Made by a program: the position numbers and the translations under genes
The notes under the pieces: model-generated
What the model was told of the DNA's origin: nothing
The model's database searches: none
Seen by the model: the letters and a program-made list of their open reading frames with translations, nothing else
NCBI GenBank assembly: GCA_024275315.1
Contig: JAJRZK010000050.1
Location: forward strand, 1 to 64,000
Direction of reading: 5' to 3'
Source of the DNA: Nitrospirota bacterium
GTDB lineage: Bacteria > Nitrospinota_A > UBA7883
DNA: 64,000 nucleotides
Shown here: piece by piece, positions 48,137 through 58,268 of the stretch
Numbering within the stretch: position 1 is the stretch's first letter
Layout of the letters: each line of letters starts with the position of its first letter

Positions 48137-49000
48137 ATGCCAAATTCTGAGCTCGAAACATACATACAAAACCAGAGACGCAACTGGAACTCCGTCGCGG
48201 CGGCCTGGGAAAGGTGGGACCAATGGCTTCATAAAACCATGCTTGTTTATGACGAGCTGCTGGTGGATCGGTCTGGTGTGAAAAAAGGGGGCCGCGTGCT
48301 GGATCTGGGTTCCGGCACAGGCTATCCTGCCATCAGGGCGGCGCAGGTCACCGGTCCCGACGGTGAAGTCGTGGGGCTGGACATAGCCGAGAAGATGCTC
48401 GATGTCGCCCGGCGCAAGGCGGACTCGCTCGGGCTGGGGCATATAACGTTCCAGCGATGCGACGTAGGTTCATTACCGTTCGACGACGCAAGTTTTGATT
48501 CTGTCACATCCCGGTTTTGCCTGATGTTTCTGCCAGATCCGGCGACTACTCTTAGGGAGATCAGCCGCGTTATCAGCCCTGGTGGCGGGTTCGCCTCCTC
48601 TGTGTGGGGGGCGCCGGAGAAGAACCCGTCGTTTACCGCTTCGGCCGGGGTGTTGAAGGAATTCTCGGACGCTCCCCCTCCCGATCCCAAGGCGCCCGGG
48701 ATGTTCCGGATGGGACAGCCCGGGGAGTTGGCGGCCATGCTGGAGCAATCCGGTTTTACCAACGTGCGCGAAGAAGAGGTGACTGTCCAATGGTGTTTTG
48801 CGTCGAGCGATGAATATATATCCAACCTCAAGGAGATGGCGGCTCCGTTCAAGGTTATGCTCGACAAGTTATCCGCGGAAGACCTGGCGCGGGCCGAGGA
48901 GAAAATAAAGCATGCGTTGCGGCGGTTCGAGGGTGACGATGGCCGTATAAACCTGGACGCCACATCGCTGGTGGTTTCGGGCGTCAAAGGACATGCGTAA
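48137..49000 (+). CDS. Class I SAM-dependent methyltransferase (UbiE-like)
   Basis: VLDLGSGTGYPAIRAAQVTGPDGEVVGLDIAEKMLDVARRKADSLGL; start MPNSELETY at 48137. Confidence 0.88.
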   Translation: MPNSELETYIQNQRRNWNSVAAAWERWDQWLHKTMLVYDELLVDRSGVKKGGRVLDLGSGTGYPAIRAAQVTGPDGEVVGLDIAEKMLDVARRKADSLGLGHITFQRCDVGSLPFDDASFDSVTSRFCLMFLPDPATTLREISRVISPGGGFASSVWGAPEKNPSFTASAGVLKEFSDAPPPDPKAPGMFRMGQPGELAAMLEQSGFTNVREEEVTVQWCFASSDEYISNLKEMAAPFKVMLDKLSAEDLARAEEKIKHALRRFEGDDGRINLDATSLVVSGVKGHA

Positions 49001-49004
49001 CCTG

Positions 49005-49036
49005 ACAGGTGTGACCTGGCACAGGTCCAACCTGCG
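49005..49036. repeat. Two tandem 16-bp palindromic units
   Basis: acaggtgtgacctggc / acaggtccaacctgcg; each has CAGGT-NNN-ACCTG. Confidence 0.8.
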
Positions 49037-49041
49037 GCCGG

Positions 49042-49070
49042 TTGACAATCACATATCTATTGGATATCTT
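49042..49070 (+). promoter_or_regulatory. Candidate sigma70 promoter upstream of thiC
   Basis: TTGACA-N17-TATCTT. Confidence 0.5.
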
Positions 49071-49144
49071 GGAATTGACTTAACGATATACATCTGGCCC
49101 CGGGCGCAATCAGACCGGATCTAAAGTTCTGAGGATTCTTCTGT

Positions 49145-50434
49145 ATGACCACGCAATTAATAGAAGCTCGAAAAGGCGTAATCACACACGTGATGGAGAC
49201 CGTCGCCATACGTGAAGGTGTAGAGCCGGAATTTTTAAGGTCGGGTATCGCCGACGGTTCCATCGTAATCACCAGGAACAACCGGAGTAATAGCGACGGG
49301 CTTGGTGTGGGCTCCGGCCTGCGGGTGAAGGTGAACGCGAACATCGGCTCGTCCCGCGACGATGCGGACATGGATAACGAGCTGGAAAAAGCGGCGATCG
49401 CGGTGGCCGCGGGGGCGGACGCGATCATGGACCTTTCGACCGGAGGTGACATACGGGCCATAAGAAAGGCGATCCTCGACCGGATAAAAGTTCCTCTCGG
49501 CACGGTTCCCATATACCAGTGCGCCGCCGAAAATATCCTGAAAGGCAAACATCTGCTGGACATGACCGCCGACGACCTGTTTTCCGCCATAGAAGACCAT
49601 GGCCGGGACGGTGTGGATTTTATCACCGTGCATTGCGGCGTCACCAGAGAATCGGTCAGGCGGTTTCGCGAAGAGGGACGGCTTTTGGACATCGTGAGCC
49701 GGGGCGGATCGATCCACGCCAAAATGATCGATTACCATCGGGAGGAGAACCCGTTATACGAGCGGTTCGACCGGCTCATAGAGATAGCCAGGGAATATGA
49801 CATGACGTTGAGCCTTGGCGACGGCATGCGTCCCGGCTGTCTGGCGGACGCGACGGACAGGGCGCAGGTGCAGGAGACGGTGATCCTGGGTGAGCTGGGC
49901 AAACGCGCCCGGGACGCCGGTGTGCAGGTTATGATAGAAGGCCCCGGCCACATGCCGCTGGATCAGATATCGTCCAACATGAAGCTACAGAAGCGGTTAT
50001 GCAACAACGCTCCTTTTTATGTGCTCGGTCCTTTGGTGACGGATATAGCCCCCGGTTACGACCACATCACATCCGCCATCGGCGGCGCCATCGCGGCGGC
50101 GTCCGGGGCGGATTTTCTTTGTTATGTCACACCGGCGGAGCATCTGAGGTTGCCCACGATTGAAGATGTGAAACAAGGTGTGATCGCCGCCCGCATCGCC
50201 GCCCACGCAGGTGACATCGCAAGGGGTACTGGGTCCGCCCGTGACTGGGACGACAAAATGGCCATCGCCAGAAAAAACCTGGACTGGCAGGGGCAGTGCG
50301 ATCTTTCCATCGATCCGGAGACATCCAGGCGGCGCAGGGCCGAAACCAACCCGGAGGACGATAGCGTGTGCACCATGTGTTCCGCCCTGTGCTCCATCAA
50401 GACCGGCTCGGAGATGGTTGGAAAACGGTCTTGA
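49145..50434 (+). CDS. thiC: Phosphomethylpyrimidine synthase ThiC
   Basis: MTTQLIEARKGVITHVMETVAIREGVEPEFLRSGIADGSIVITRN; MIEGPGHMPLDQI; C-terminal Cys cluster CTMCSALC. Confidence 0.95.
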   Translation: MTTQLIEARKGVITHVMETVAIREGVEPEFLRSGIADGSIVITRNNRSNSDGLGVGSGLRVKVNANIGSSRDDADMDNELEKAAIAVAAGADAIMDLSTGGDIRAIRKAILDRIKVPLGTVPIYQCAAENILKGKHLLDMTADDLFSAIEDHGRDGVDFITVHCGVTRESVRRFREEGRLLDIVSRGGSIHAKMIDYHREENPLYERFDRLIEIAREYDMTLSLGDGMRPGCLADATDRAQVQETVILGELGKRARDAGVQVMIEGPGHMPLDQISSNMKLQKRLCNNAPFYVLGPLVTDIAPGYDHITSAIGGAIAAASGADFLCYVTPAEHLRLPTIEDVKQGVIAARIAAHAGDIARGTGSARDWDDKMAIARKNLDWQGQCDLSIDPETSRRRRAETNPEDDSVCTMCSALCSIKTGSEMVGKRS

Positions 50435-51159
50435 GGCATTTTCTGGCGCCGGCGGAAAACTTCGACGGGGCGACGGTCCGGCTGGTCGCTGGTGAAGCTC
50501 ATCATATCCGAACAGTTCTCAGGATGACCCCCGGTGACAGGATAATTGTTTCTGTTGAAAATGTCGGCGAGTTCGACTGTTCCATCACACAGGTGGAACG
50601 TGATCTTGTCATCGCCGATATTTTGTCCAAACTCGAGAAACCACGGGACCGGCGGCCTGGTGTCACCCTTGCCCAGGTTGTTCCCAAGGGGAAAAAAATG
50701 GACGATATCGTTCGCATCGCGTGTGAACTGGGCGTGGAACGGATCATACCCGTTGTCTCTGAAAGGCGCCAGGGCAGACTGACCGCGGACGCCGCCGCGA
50801 AAAAAACATCCAGATGGCGCTCGATCGCCGACGCGGCGGCAAAACAGTCTCGCGCAGGGTCCCCGTCCAGGGTAAGCCACCCGATAGACGTAACATCTCT
50901 CCCTGGGGAAGTTTCCGACGGGCTTCGCGTCGCTCTTTGGGAGAAAGAGACCAAAACCCTCAAATCTACGCTGTCGAGCGAGCCCGATCCAAAATCCGTA
51001 CTGATCCTCGCCGGACCGGAAGGCGGGCTGACAGAAGCCGAAATCTATTCGCTCCGGTCCGGGGGATTTGTAACCGCATCGCTGGGATCAAGAATCCTGC
51101 GAACCCAGACCGCCGGTATAGCAGGCGTTATCGCCGCCATGTATCAGTATGGCGACTAG
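50431..51159 (+). CDS. rsmE: 16S rRNA (uracil1498-N3)-methyltransferase RsmE
   Basis: GEAHHIRTVLRMTPGDRI...VPKGKKMDDIVRIACELGVERIIPVVSER...LILAGPEGGLTEAE...SLGSRILRTQTA. Probable TTG start at 50431 overlapping the thiC stop (TTGA). Confidence 0.92.
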   Translation: MRHFLAPAENFDGATVRLVAGEAHHIRTVLRMTPGDRIIVSVENVGEFDCSITQVERDLVIADILSKLEKPRDRRPGVTLAQVVPKGKKMDDIVRIACELGVERIIPVVSERRQGRLTADAAAKKTSRWRSIADAAAKQSRAGSPSRVSHPIDVTSLPGEVSDGLRVALWEKETKTLKSTLSSEPDPKSVLILAGPEGGLTEAEIYSLRSGGFVTASLGSRILRTQTAGIAGVIAAMYQYGD

Positions 51160-51186
51160 CTAAAATAATCTTCCCGGGAAAGCTGG

Positions 51187-53391
51187 TTAGCGGGTCATTT
51201 TCAGGAACATCTCGTAAGGCATGTCGACCCTGGTCCAGTCGACATAAAGATCGGCGTGACCCAGGTAAAGAACGCGTAGTTCCACAGCGTCTGATTTTTC
51301 ATCCGCTATGTTTATCGGCGCCGTGAACTCACGCCAGACCCCCACTTCCTTGAAATCCCCGCTGTTCAGTGTTCGCCGGGCGATAACCCTTTTTCCATAA
51401 TCGGATGTCACTTCGATCACCGCGACCGGCCCGTCGGTTATACGGTCGATTTTCATTCTGAACACCCCCACGTACAACCCCCGTACAAGCGAGAGGTAGG
51501 GACCATACACCAGGATACCCTCCCGGGTTTTCCCCGATACGGCTTTTCGCACTTCGCCATATGGAGAGCTTTCGTCCCGCGCGTTTTCGCCTACTATCTT
51601 GGGCATTTGTTTGGCGTTGGATGTGGTGAAATAATCGATATAACGCTCGTAATCGAGCTTTTTGTCATATCCCCGTTTAAGGACAAAAACACCGTCATCC
51701 TCGAACACGGTTCCGTAATTCTTCAATTTGAGGACTTCGGATGTCATGGCGTATTGCGATGGACGCATGTATTCCACGTTGGGTTTCATATCCACGACTA
51801 TATAATCAAAAGCCATCTTCTTGAATATACCCCACTTAAGGCTTCTGAGCAGGTGCGTTACGGGGCGATGATGCAGGAGAGTGAAAGGACCCTGGCTCGC
51901 CAGCGTCGACGCGCTGTAGGGGATTTTTTCCAACACCCCACGGGCTCTGGCGGCATGTTCCCTGTGTTGGTCGGTGATAAAACCGGCCCAGGACGAGTAT
52001 ACAGGCAGGGCGCCATAATCTTTGACCATATAGAGGTTGACAAAGATCATGTAGACCGCCAGCAAAGAGACGGCTTTCGCCCCGGGTCTTTGCCCGAACA
52101 ACGCGGGGATTCCCGATTTTGTCGAGCTTATCGTGTAGAGAAAAAAGGCGGCGAACAGAATCAACAACGGTTTCCCGGCTCCTCCCATCCTTATCCTGAC
52201 ACCAGATATTGTAAAATCAAATGGGCCGGCGAGCGAATAGTGCAAAATGACGATACAGTAGACGATCACCACCCCGCCGGAGACAACCCTGACAACCGGC
52301 GCAACCCTGCTTACAGACGATGCGATCAGGGGCGTCTTTTCCAGTTGGCCAAACACTTTATGAATGTTCGCCAGCGCAAATACCGTCGCCAACGTCCACA
52401 TGGGAATGATCAGGAGGGGATAGTGATGAGTCAGCCCCACGAGCTGGCTTCTCTTGGCCAGGTACAGCTCCATGGTGGGGGGGAGGAGCATCAAGATCCC
52501 TACAGGAGAAAAGACGGGAAGAAATCCGTACTGAAGCAGTAAAGACAACCACCGCTCCCGGTTTCCGTCGCTCCAGGTCATGGGTCTCCAGAACACACCC
52601 GCCGGGTCTTTTAAAAAGTTTATAATCATTTCCGGCAAAGCCCCCCCTATCCACCCATACTGGCTCGCATAGCCGTATTCGGTTTCGCCCGTAAACGCAG
52701 GATAGGCCACCTTGAACACCAGCGCCGCGTAAAGACCGCAAAAAACCAGCGTATAGATCCCCTTGCGGTATTCGCGTTCCATCAGCGCCGCGTAGAGCCC
52801 AAGCAAGGCGAACAGTATGAAAGAATCCTCTTTGCACGCGACAAGCGCCGCGCCGAAAAGGAAATAGAGCCGCCATCGTTTGGTGATCATCGCGTAAAAA
52901 GCGCCGAACAAAAACAGAGGCTCGTGGGATATCATGTGGTAGTCGAAAAGATTTGCGTAATGCAGTTTGCCGTTAACAAGGTATCCGATCACGATCATCA
53001 GCGCGACCCATTCATTTCTCAGGTAGTGGCGGGCGATCAAAAACAGCGGAATACCCGCCAGGCCGATCGTCAGCGATTGCCAGATAAAAGTGAACCAGTA
53101 TCCGTCGCTGAAAATGTAATAACCGGTCAGCACAAGCAGTATCGGCGCGAAATGATCCGACCAGTAGTTGACATGGTCCACGTTGGAGTACATGAATTTG
53201 CCGTTGGACGTGTTGTAACTGGCCGAATCTATATGGCCATAATCGAGGCTGCAATGCATGTTTTCCCACCGGTCTATCGACAGGTGGGAGAAATACCCGA
53301 TGTATAAAGCCACAGCCATGACAAGAAACACTTTTGCCACGGCCGAAGCGGCTACATCCGTGTCGCCTGCGGTCAGGTCGGTTTCATTCAT
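51187..53391 (-). CDS. DUF2079-like large membrane protein
   Basis: Many TM segments; DHFAPILLVLTGYYIFSDGYWFTFIWQSLTIGLAGIPLFLIAR pattern typical of DUF2079 proteins. Confidence 0.75.
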   Translation of the reverse strand: MNETDLTAGDTDVAASAVAKVFLVMAVALYIGYFSHLSIDRWENMHCSLDYGHIDSASYNTSNGKFMYSNVDHVNYWSDHFAPILLVLTGYYIFSDGYWFTFIWQSLTIGLAGIPLFLIARHYLRNEWVALMIVIGYLVNGKLHYANLFDYHMISHEPLFLFGAFYAMITKRWRLYFLFGAALVACKEDSFILFALLGLYAALMEREYRKGIYTLVFCGLYAALVFKVAYPAFTGETEYGYASQYGWIGGALPEMIINFLKDPAGVFWRPMTWSDGNRERWLSLLLQYGFLPVFSPVGILMLLPPTMELYLAKRSQLVGLTHHYPLLIIPMWTLATVFALANIHKVFGQLEKTPLIASSVSRVAPVVRVVSGGVVIVYCIVILHYSLAGPFDFTISGVRIRMGGAGKPLLILFAAFFLYTISSTKSGIPALFGQRPGAKAVSLLAVYMIFVNLYMVKDYGALPVYSSWAGFITDQHREHAARARGVLEKIPYSASTLASQGPFTLLHHRPVTHLLRSLKWGIFKKMAFDYIVVDMKPNVEYMRPSQYAMTSEVLKLKNYGTVFEDDGVFVLKRGYDKKLDYERYIDYFTTSNAKQMPKIVGENARDESSPYGEVRKAVSGKTREGILVYGPYLSLVRGLYVGVFRMKIDRITDGPVAVIEVTSDYGKRVIARRTLNSGDFKEVGVWREFTAPINIADEKSDAVELRVLYLGHADLYVDWTRVDMPYEMFLKMTR

Positions 53392-53558
53392 AGCGCAACG
53401 TTTCGGGTAAAATAAAAAAGTATAAAATTATAACAGACCCTATGGACAATAACACGCAAGCCGCGCAAAGCCGGGCTTGACGGCGATTGACGGGACGAGT
53501 ACATTTTCATACCAGCCATGCCGCAAGGTGGCCGATGGAAAAACGAAGATAAACAACC

Positions 53559-54716
53559 GTGAAATATAACAAGCATATATCCAGCAGATCGAAAGTTATC
53601 CCGTCGTTTATCGTGATGGATATCCTGGAAAAAGCCAAATCGATGGAGGCGGCCGGGATAGACATTGTTCACTTTGAGATAGGCGAACCAGATTTCGACA
53701 CCCCGGAACCGATCAAAAAAGCGGGGATAGAAGCTATACGTAAGGGCAAAACCAAATATACCCATTCCCTTGGCCTTCACGAGCTTCGCAAGGCGGTGGC
53801 GAAACATACGCTCATGGAGTATGGGGTCGGGGTGGACCCGGAACGGGTGTTCGTGGCGTCCGGCACGTCCAACGCTCTTTTTCTCATTCTCGCCGCCATG
53901 CTGGAGAAGGGTGACGAGGTGATTATGCCCGATCCGTGCTACTCGTGTTATCCCAATTTCGTTTCGTTCCTGGGCGGCAAGCCGGTGAAGGCGCGTGTAA
54001 GGGAAAAAGACCGGTTCGAGCTGACTCCGGAAATGGTGGCGAAAAAAATCACGGGCAGAACAAGGGCGATCCTGATAAACTCCCCCGCCAACCCCACGGG
54101 CATGGTCATAAAGCCCGATGTGATCAGGGAGATAACGCGCCTGGGACCTATGATAATCTCCGATGAAATCTATCATGGCATCGTATATGACAGCGAGGCT
54201 CACTCTGTCCTGGAGTATACGGACAACGCCTTTGTCATTAACGGGTTTTCCAAACGAAACGCGATGACCGGTTGGCGGCTGGGTTATGCGATATGTCCCC
54301 CGGAGTATGTCAGGCCGATACAGAAGATGCAACAGAACTTCAATATCTCCGCGAACTCGTTCGTCCAGTGGGGCGGGATTGCGGCGTTGCAAAAGGGGGG
54401 GCCGTATGTGGAAAAGATGCGCAAGGTGTTAGACGAAAGGCGACGGTTTCTCGTGCGGGGTCTGGCCGATATCGGGTTGGGGCTGTCTCATCCCCCCCAG
54501 GGGGCGTTCTACGCCTTCACCAACGCCTCGAAAAATGGCAAGAACTCCATGAAACTGGCGCTGGAAATACTCGACAAGGCTCATGTGGCGGTCACTCCCG
54601 GCATAGATTTCGGCAAGGGAGGCGAAGGGTATCTGAGGTTTAGCTACACAAGCTCCATCGACAACATCCGCGAAGGGATAAAGAGGCTCGACGGATTTCT
54701 GAACACCGGAGGATAA
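53559..54716 (+). CDS. Pyridoxal phosphate-dependent aminotransferase (class I/II)
   Basis: FEIGEPDFDTPEPIKKA; NSPANPTGMVI; FSKRNAMTGWRLGY with PLP lysine. Confidence 0.94.
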   Translation: MKYNKHISSRSKVIPSFIVMDILEKAKSMEAAGIDIVHFEIGEPDFDTPEPIKKAGIEAIRKGKTKYTHSLGLHELRKAVAKHTLMEYGVGVDPERVFVASGTSNALFLILAAMLEKGDEVIMPDPCYSCYPNFVSFLGGKPVKARVREKDRFELTPEMVAKKITGRTRAILINSPANPTGMVIKPDVIREITRLGPMIISDEIYHGIVYDSEAHSVLEYTDNAFVINGFSKRNAMTGWRLGYAICPPEYVRPIQKMQQNFNISANSFVQWGGIAALQKGGPYVEKMRKVLDERRRFLVRGLADIGLGLSHPPQGAFYAFTNASKNGKNSMKLALEILDKAHVAVTPGIDFGKGGEGYLRFSYTSSIDNIREGIKRLDGFLNTGG

Positions 54717-54724
54717 CAGCAGAG

Positions 54725-56728
54725 TCAGCAGCTGTAGCTAAGCGGAAGGTAAATGGTGACTTTCACACCCTGTCCCTCGCCGGGGCTGGAGATTTCCATC
54801 CTTCCGTTATGATGTTCGACAATCAGTTTGGCGATGGTTAACCCGAGGCCCATGCCTCCGCCCATGAATTTGTATTGGCTGGTGTGATGAAGGTCTTCGT
54901 CTTCCACGGAAAAATATGGATTGGTGACAGCGTCGAGTTCCTCGGCGGAAATGCCGATCCCCTGGTCGGCGATTTCCAATATCGCCACCTCCCCATCTAT
55001 CCAGCCGGTCAGATTGATGGTTTTACCGTCTTCTGAATATTTGATTGCGTTGGACAGCACCTCGTTCAGCGCCCGCTGTATAAGGTCATGATCGCATTCG
55101 TAAAAAATATCTCCGCCAATAGCGGACAGGTCCACATCGAGAGTCACCACCCTGTTTTTGTCATGTATCATGGTGCGTGACACATCAACACAGGAAAGCA
55201 CGATTGCCCGCAGGCTGTAGCTCTGTCCACGGATCGATTCCCGGTCTTTCAACTGGAGTTTGGACATGAACGATGTGGCGGACAATATATTGTCGATTTT
55301 TCCGTACGCCTCCTTCAACACGTTTTTAGCCATTTGCATATCCTTCTTTTCGGCAGAGGTTCCCGCAATATTTTCCAGCAATGTTATGACAAGCTGGATA
55401 TGGGTCAAAGGCGTGCTCAACTCGTGGGATGTGATGGCGGAGAAGTAGTCCCTGGCTTTGCTCAATCTCAGGCTGGCCTTTTGCGTGCGTTTGCGCTCTG
55501 ATATATCCAGCATCACTCCGTTCCAGGTGATATCGCCGTTTTCCGCGCGATTTACCGAGGCTGTGTTTTGAATCCACCGGATCTGCCCGTCTGGACGTGT
55601 GATTCGATATTCAATGTTCAGGCCGGTTTTGTGCAACGCCGATTTTTCAGTCTCCCTGGCGACCGCCTCTCTGTCGTCGGGGTGGACGCTTTTGAAATAT
55701 TTGTCTGGATCGGCCTTCCATTCCTCCGGATCCATCCCCCAGATGTCCCGCACGTTGCTGGAGATAAAAGTGAATCGCCCCGCTCCTCCCAGTGGAGCCT
55801 CATACTGGAAAACAACGCCGGGTATGGCTGATGTGATTTGGCGAAATTTCTCCTCGCTTTTCTGAAGCTTCTCCTGGCTCAGTGCGATCTTGTCGGCCAT
55901 GTCGTTGAAGGCGTCCCCCAGAGCGCCTAAATTGCCCGGAAGCGCTCCGATACGCCTATCGTAGTCGCCCCCTGTGAATTCCGTCATGGCGGCAACAAGA
56001 GTTTTTAACGGTGTGTGTATATATATTCTAACGAATATTATTACAATTATCAACAAGGACATGATCGCTATAACATGAACCCTCAACGCGCTCGAAAAGT
56101 GCTCCCACGTCCTTGCGGAGATTATCGACGCCGGCATCTTTATGCTCAGGATGCCGCGAAGATCGCCCACTTTGTAATCGTAAGCGGTGTTGTACATCGC
56201 GCGAATGGTTTCCGGCGCGTCCTCTTTTTTGCCGTGGCATTTCAGGCAGTATTTTTCAATCCATATGGGACGCGCGTACAGGTAGTATGTCTCACCGCTG
56301 GAGTTTACATATGGCTCGAAATAGACATTTTGATTGCGATTATTGCGAAAACGCTCTATTGCGACCAGCTCGTTTTTGTCTGCGGCCTGGTTCGGGTTGC
56401 GGGGCCTGTCGGATACGTTGTTGATGGAAAATCCGGAACTGTCCCAGTTGGCCAGGTCTTTTGAAATCCTGTTCATGGCGTGAGCCGGAAGGAAACCTAC
56501 CGTATCAGGCGTCAGAGGCAATCCGCTTTCCAGAAACTGCTTGTGATAGACACGCCGGGTGGCCATGGCCATCGCCCGCAGTTTTTCCGCATTGTCAAAC
56601 AGGTCGTCGATGCTGTTTTGTTTTATGGTCCTGTAGTAAACATACTCGATGTATGAATATCCTGAAAGAAGGACCGTTATGATTGCGATCAGCAACCCGG
56701 AGCGAATCCCCAATAGCGCGTCCCCCAT
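54725..56728 (-). CDS. Sensor histidine kinase with periplasmic DUF3365 (Tll0287-like) c-heme domain, HAMP, PAS
   Basis: ARPIWIEKYCLKCHGKKEDAPETIRAMYNTAYDYKVGDLRGILSIKMP (CxxCH), HAMP, PAS/PAC, HisKA ITSHELSTPLTHIQLVI, HATPase GMGLGLTIAKLIVEHHNG. Confidence 0.9.
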   Translation of the reverse strand: MGDALLGIRSGLLIAIITVLLSGYSYIEYVYYRTIKQNSIDDLFDNAEKLRAMAMATRRVYHKQFLESGLPLTPDTVGFLPAHAMNRISKDLANWDSSGFSINNVSDRPRNPNQAADKNELVAIERFRNNRNQNVYFEPYVNSSGETYYLYARPIWIEKYCLKCHGKKEDAPETIRAMYNTAYDYKVGDLRGILSIKMPASIISARTWEHFSSALRVHVIAIMSLLIIVIIFVRIYIHTPLKTLVAAMTEFTGGDYDRRIGALPGNLGALGDAFNDMADKIALSQEKLQKSEEKFRQITSAIPGVVFQYEAPLGGAGRFTFISSNVRDIWGMDPEEWKADPDKYFKSVHPDDREAVARETEKSALHKTGLNIEYRITRPDGQIRWIQNTASVNRAENGDITWNGVMLDISERKRTQKASLRLSKARDYFSAITSHELSTPLTHIQLVITLLENIAGTSAEKKDMQMAKNVLKEAYGKIDNILSATSFMSKLQLKDRESIRGQSYSLRAIVLSCVDVSRTMIHDKNRVVTLDVDLSAIGGDIFYECDHDLIQRALNEVLSNAIKYSEDGKTINLTGWIDGEVAILEIADQGIGISAEELDAVTNPYFSVEDEDLHHTSQYKFMGGGMGLGLTIAKLIVEHHNGRMEISSPGEGQGVKVTIYLPLSYSC

Positions 56729-56831
56729 CTCATCGAAAAATTACCTGCATTAAATCATGATAACATACCGGGAACGCACGATATCGGAATGTTTCTGGTC
56801 CCTGAACGGCTGGTCTATTCCGCCAGGCCGG

Positions 56832-57911
56832 TCAGCGGGCGAGTGTTCGTGATCGAATCACGGAAAACGCGGTATTCATAATAAATATTACCACCACCAC
56901 CATGTTCCCCAGGGCGCCCCAGGTCTGGGCCATTTGGATTTGGGTTATGTCACCTAGAATCCTTACGGCGACCGTTATATGAAGCAATCCCATGTGAACA
57001 TAGAAAATGGGATGGTATGTGACCGGTATCCCGACGACGGAAGGAAATATTATCGGCGCGTGGCCGAATATCATGGAAAAGGCGAATCCCAGGAAAATGG
57101 AATGGAGAATGGCGTCGTAATATGTATCCGGGAACCATTGACCTGTAATGACGCCTATCGACCCGCCTACACCCAGCCAGAAATAGCCGGACAGCACACA
57201 CGCCCCGATGAACCTGGTCACCCCTTCCGAGTTTATGGATTTGCGGGCGATGTCAAAACGCGCCAGCCATAACACGATCCCGATCATGCCAGCCCCGGCC
57301 AGGCGTACCCCCGCTTCCTCGTTAAAACCCGCCGTGACCACTCCGGCCATATATACGATGATTATCAGATAAAAAACGGATTTTGACATGGCGGAAGGCT
57401 GAGTGAACCGGCTCAGGTCCAGCCTCTCCCCGGCTATGGTAAGAGTTACGAACGCCGCCCACCACAACGCGACCTCGTATATCTGGCTCCCCATCAGCCA
57501 ATAAACGTTTCCGGCCAGCAACGCCACCGCCCCTAACCCCATCACGGCGACAAACATCATCGGTTGCAACCGCAACGCCATCGCAGACACCATCACCATA
57601 ACCGCCGACCCTGCGACAAACAACGCCATCGCTATAAACGGCGGCGCTCCGAAAACCAGGGACAACCCCCCGGCTCCCATGCACAACGGGGCCATGTACG
57701 CCCACCATCTCCCAAGAGCCACCGACCTCTCCAGCCCGATGACCGTTCCCAGGAATCCGCAGACCATCAGGGGACCATGAGCGTCCGAAAGGTCTCTGAC
57801 CGGTTCGGGCAAATCAAACCCCAGCCGGAGAATGCCGGCCGCCATGCCCGTAAGCAAAGACAACATCCCGACAGCCATCAAGGGGTACCTGATAATGGTT
57901 AGGAATCTCAT
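56832..57911 (-). CDS. Multi-TM protein, NnrS-like
   Basis: SDAHGPLMVCGFLGTVIGLERSVALGR, FGHAPIIFPSVVGIPVTYHPIFYVHMGLLHITVAVRI; start MRFLTIIRY at 57911 avoids overlap with the upstream gene. Confidence 0.6.
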   Translation of the reverse strand: MRFLTIIRYPLMAVGMLSLLTGMAAGILRLGFDLPEPVRDLSDAHGPLMVCGFLGTVIGLERSVALGRWWAYMAPLCMGAGGLSLVFGAPPFIAMALFVAGSAVMVMVSAMALRLQPMMFVAVMGLGAVALLAGNVYWLMGSQIYEVALWWAAFVTLTIAGERLDLSRFTQPSAMSKSVFYLIIIVYMAGVVTAGFNEEAGVRLAGAGMIGIVLWLARFDIARKSINSEGVTRFIGACVLSGYFWLGVGGSIGVITGQWFPDTYYDAILHSIFLGFAFSMIFGHAPIIFPSVVGIPVTYHPIFYVHMGLLHITVAVRILGDITQIQMAQTWGALGNMVVVVIFIMNTAFSVIRSRTLAR

Positions 57912-57943
57912 TCGCTCGAGGGTTGTTTTTTTAAATGTTCGTG

Positions 57944-58246
57944 TCAGGATTGTCCAAGGTGTTTCCGGGCAATGTCGGACATCATTTCCGGTGTCCAGGG
58001 GGGATCCCACACGAGGTTGACGAGAGCCTTTGTATCGCCGGGAAGCTTTCGCCGCACGGCCTCCTGGGCCTGCTCGCGCAAATATTCTCCCATCGGACAG
58101 ACGCGGCTGGTCATGGTCATGGAAATCTCGATTTTATCGCTCTTGATATCGACGTCATACACGAGACCGAGATCCACAATGTTAATCCCGACCTCCGGAT
58201 CGATAACACCTGTAAGATAATTCAGTATTTCCTGTTTTGTGTTCAT
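57944..58246 (-). CDS. MIP18/SufT-like (DUF59) iron-sulfur assembly factor
   Basis: VIDPEVGINIVDLGLVYDVDIKSDKIEISMTMTSRVCPMGEYLREQAQ. Confidence 0.92.
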   Translation of the reverse strand: MNTKQEILNYLTGVIDPEVGINIVDLGLVYDVDIKSDKIEISMTMTSRVCPMGEYLREQAQEAVRRKLPGDTKALVNLVWDPPWTPEMMSDIARKHLGQS

Positions 58247-58268
58247 GAATGTCCTGGTAAAATATGGA

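Noticed and set aside
49001-49144. TPP riboswitch upstream of thiC
   Set aside because: Core sequences expected for the THI box were not found by eye; an Infernal search is needed to be sure.
49145-50434. Unusual Cys cluster in ThiC (CTMCSALC)
   Set aside because: Cx2Cx3C variants of the ThiC C-terminal motif occur in other bacteria and archaea, so this is not notable.
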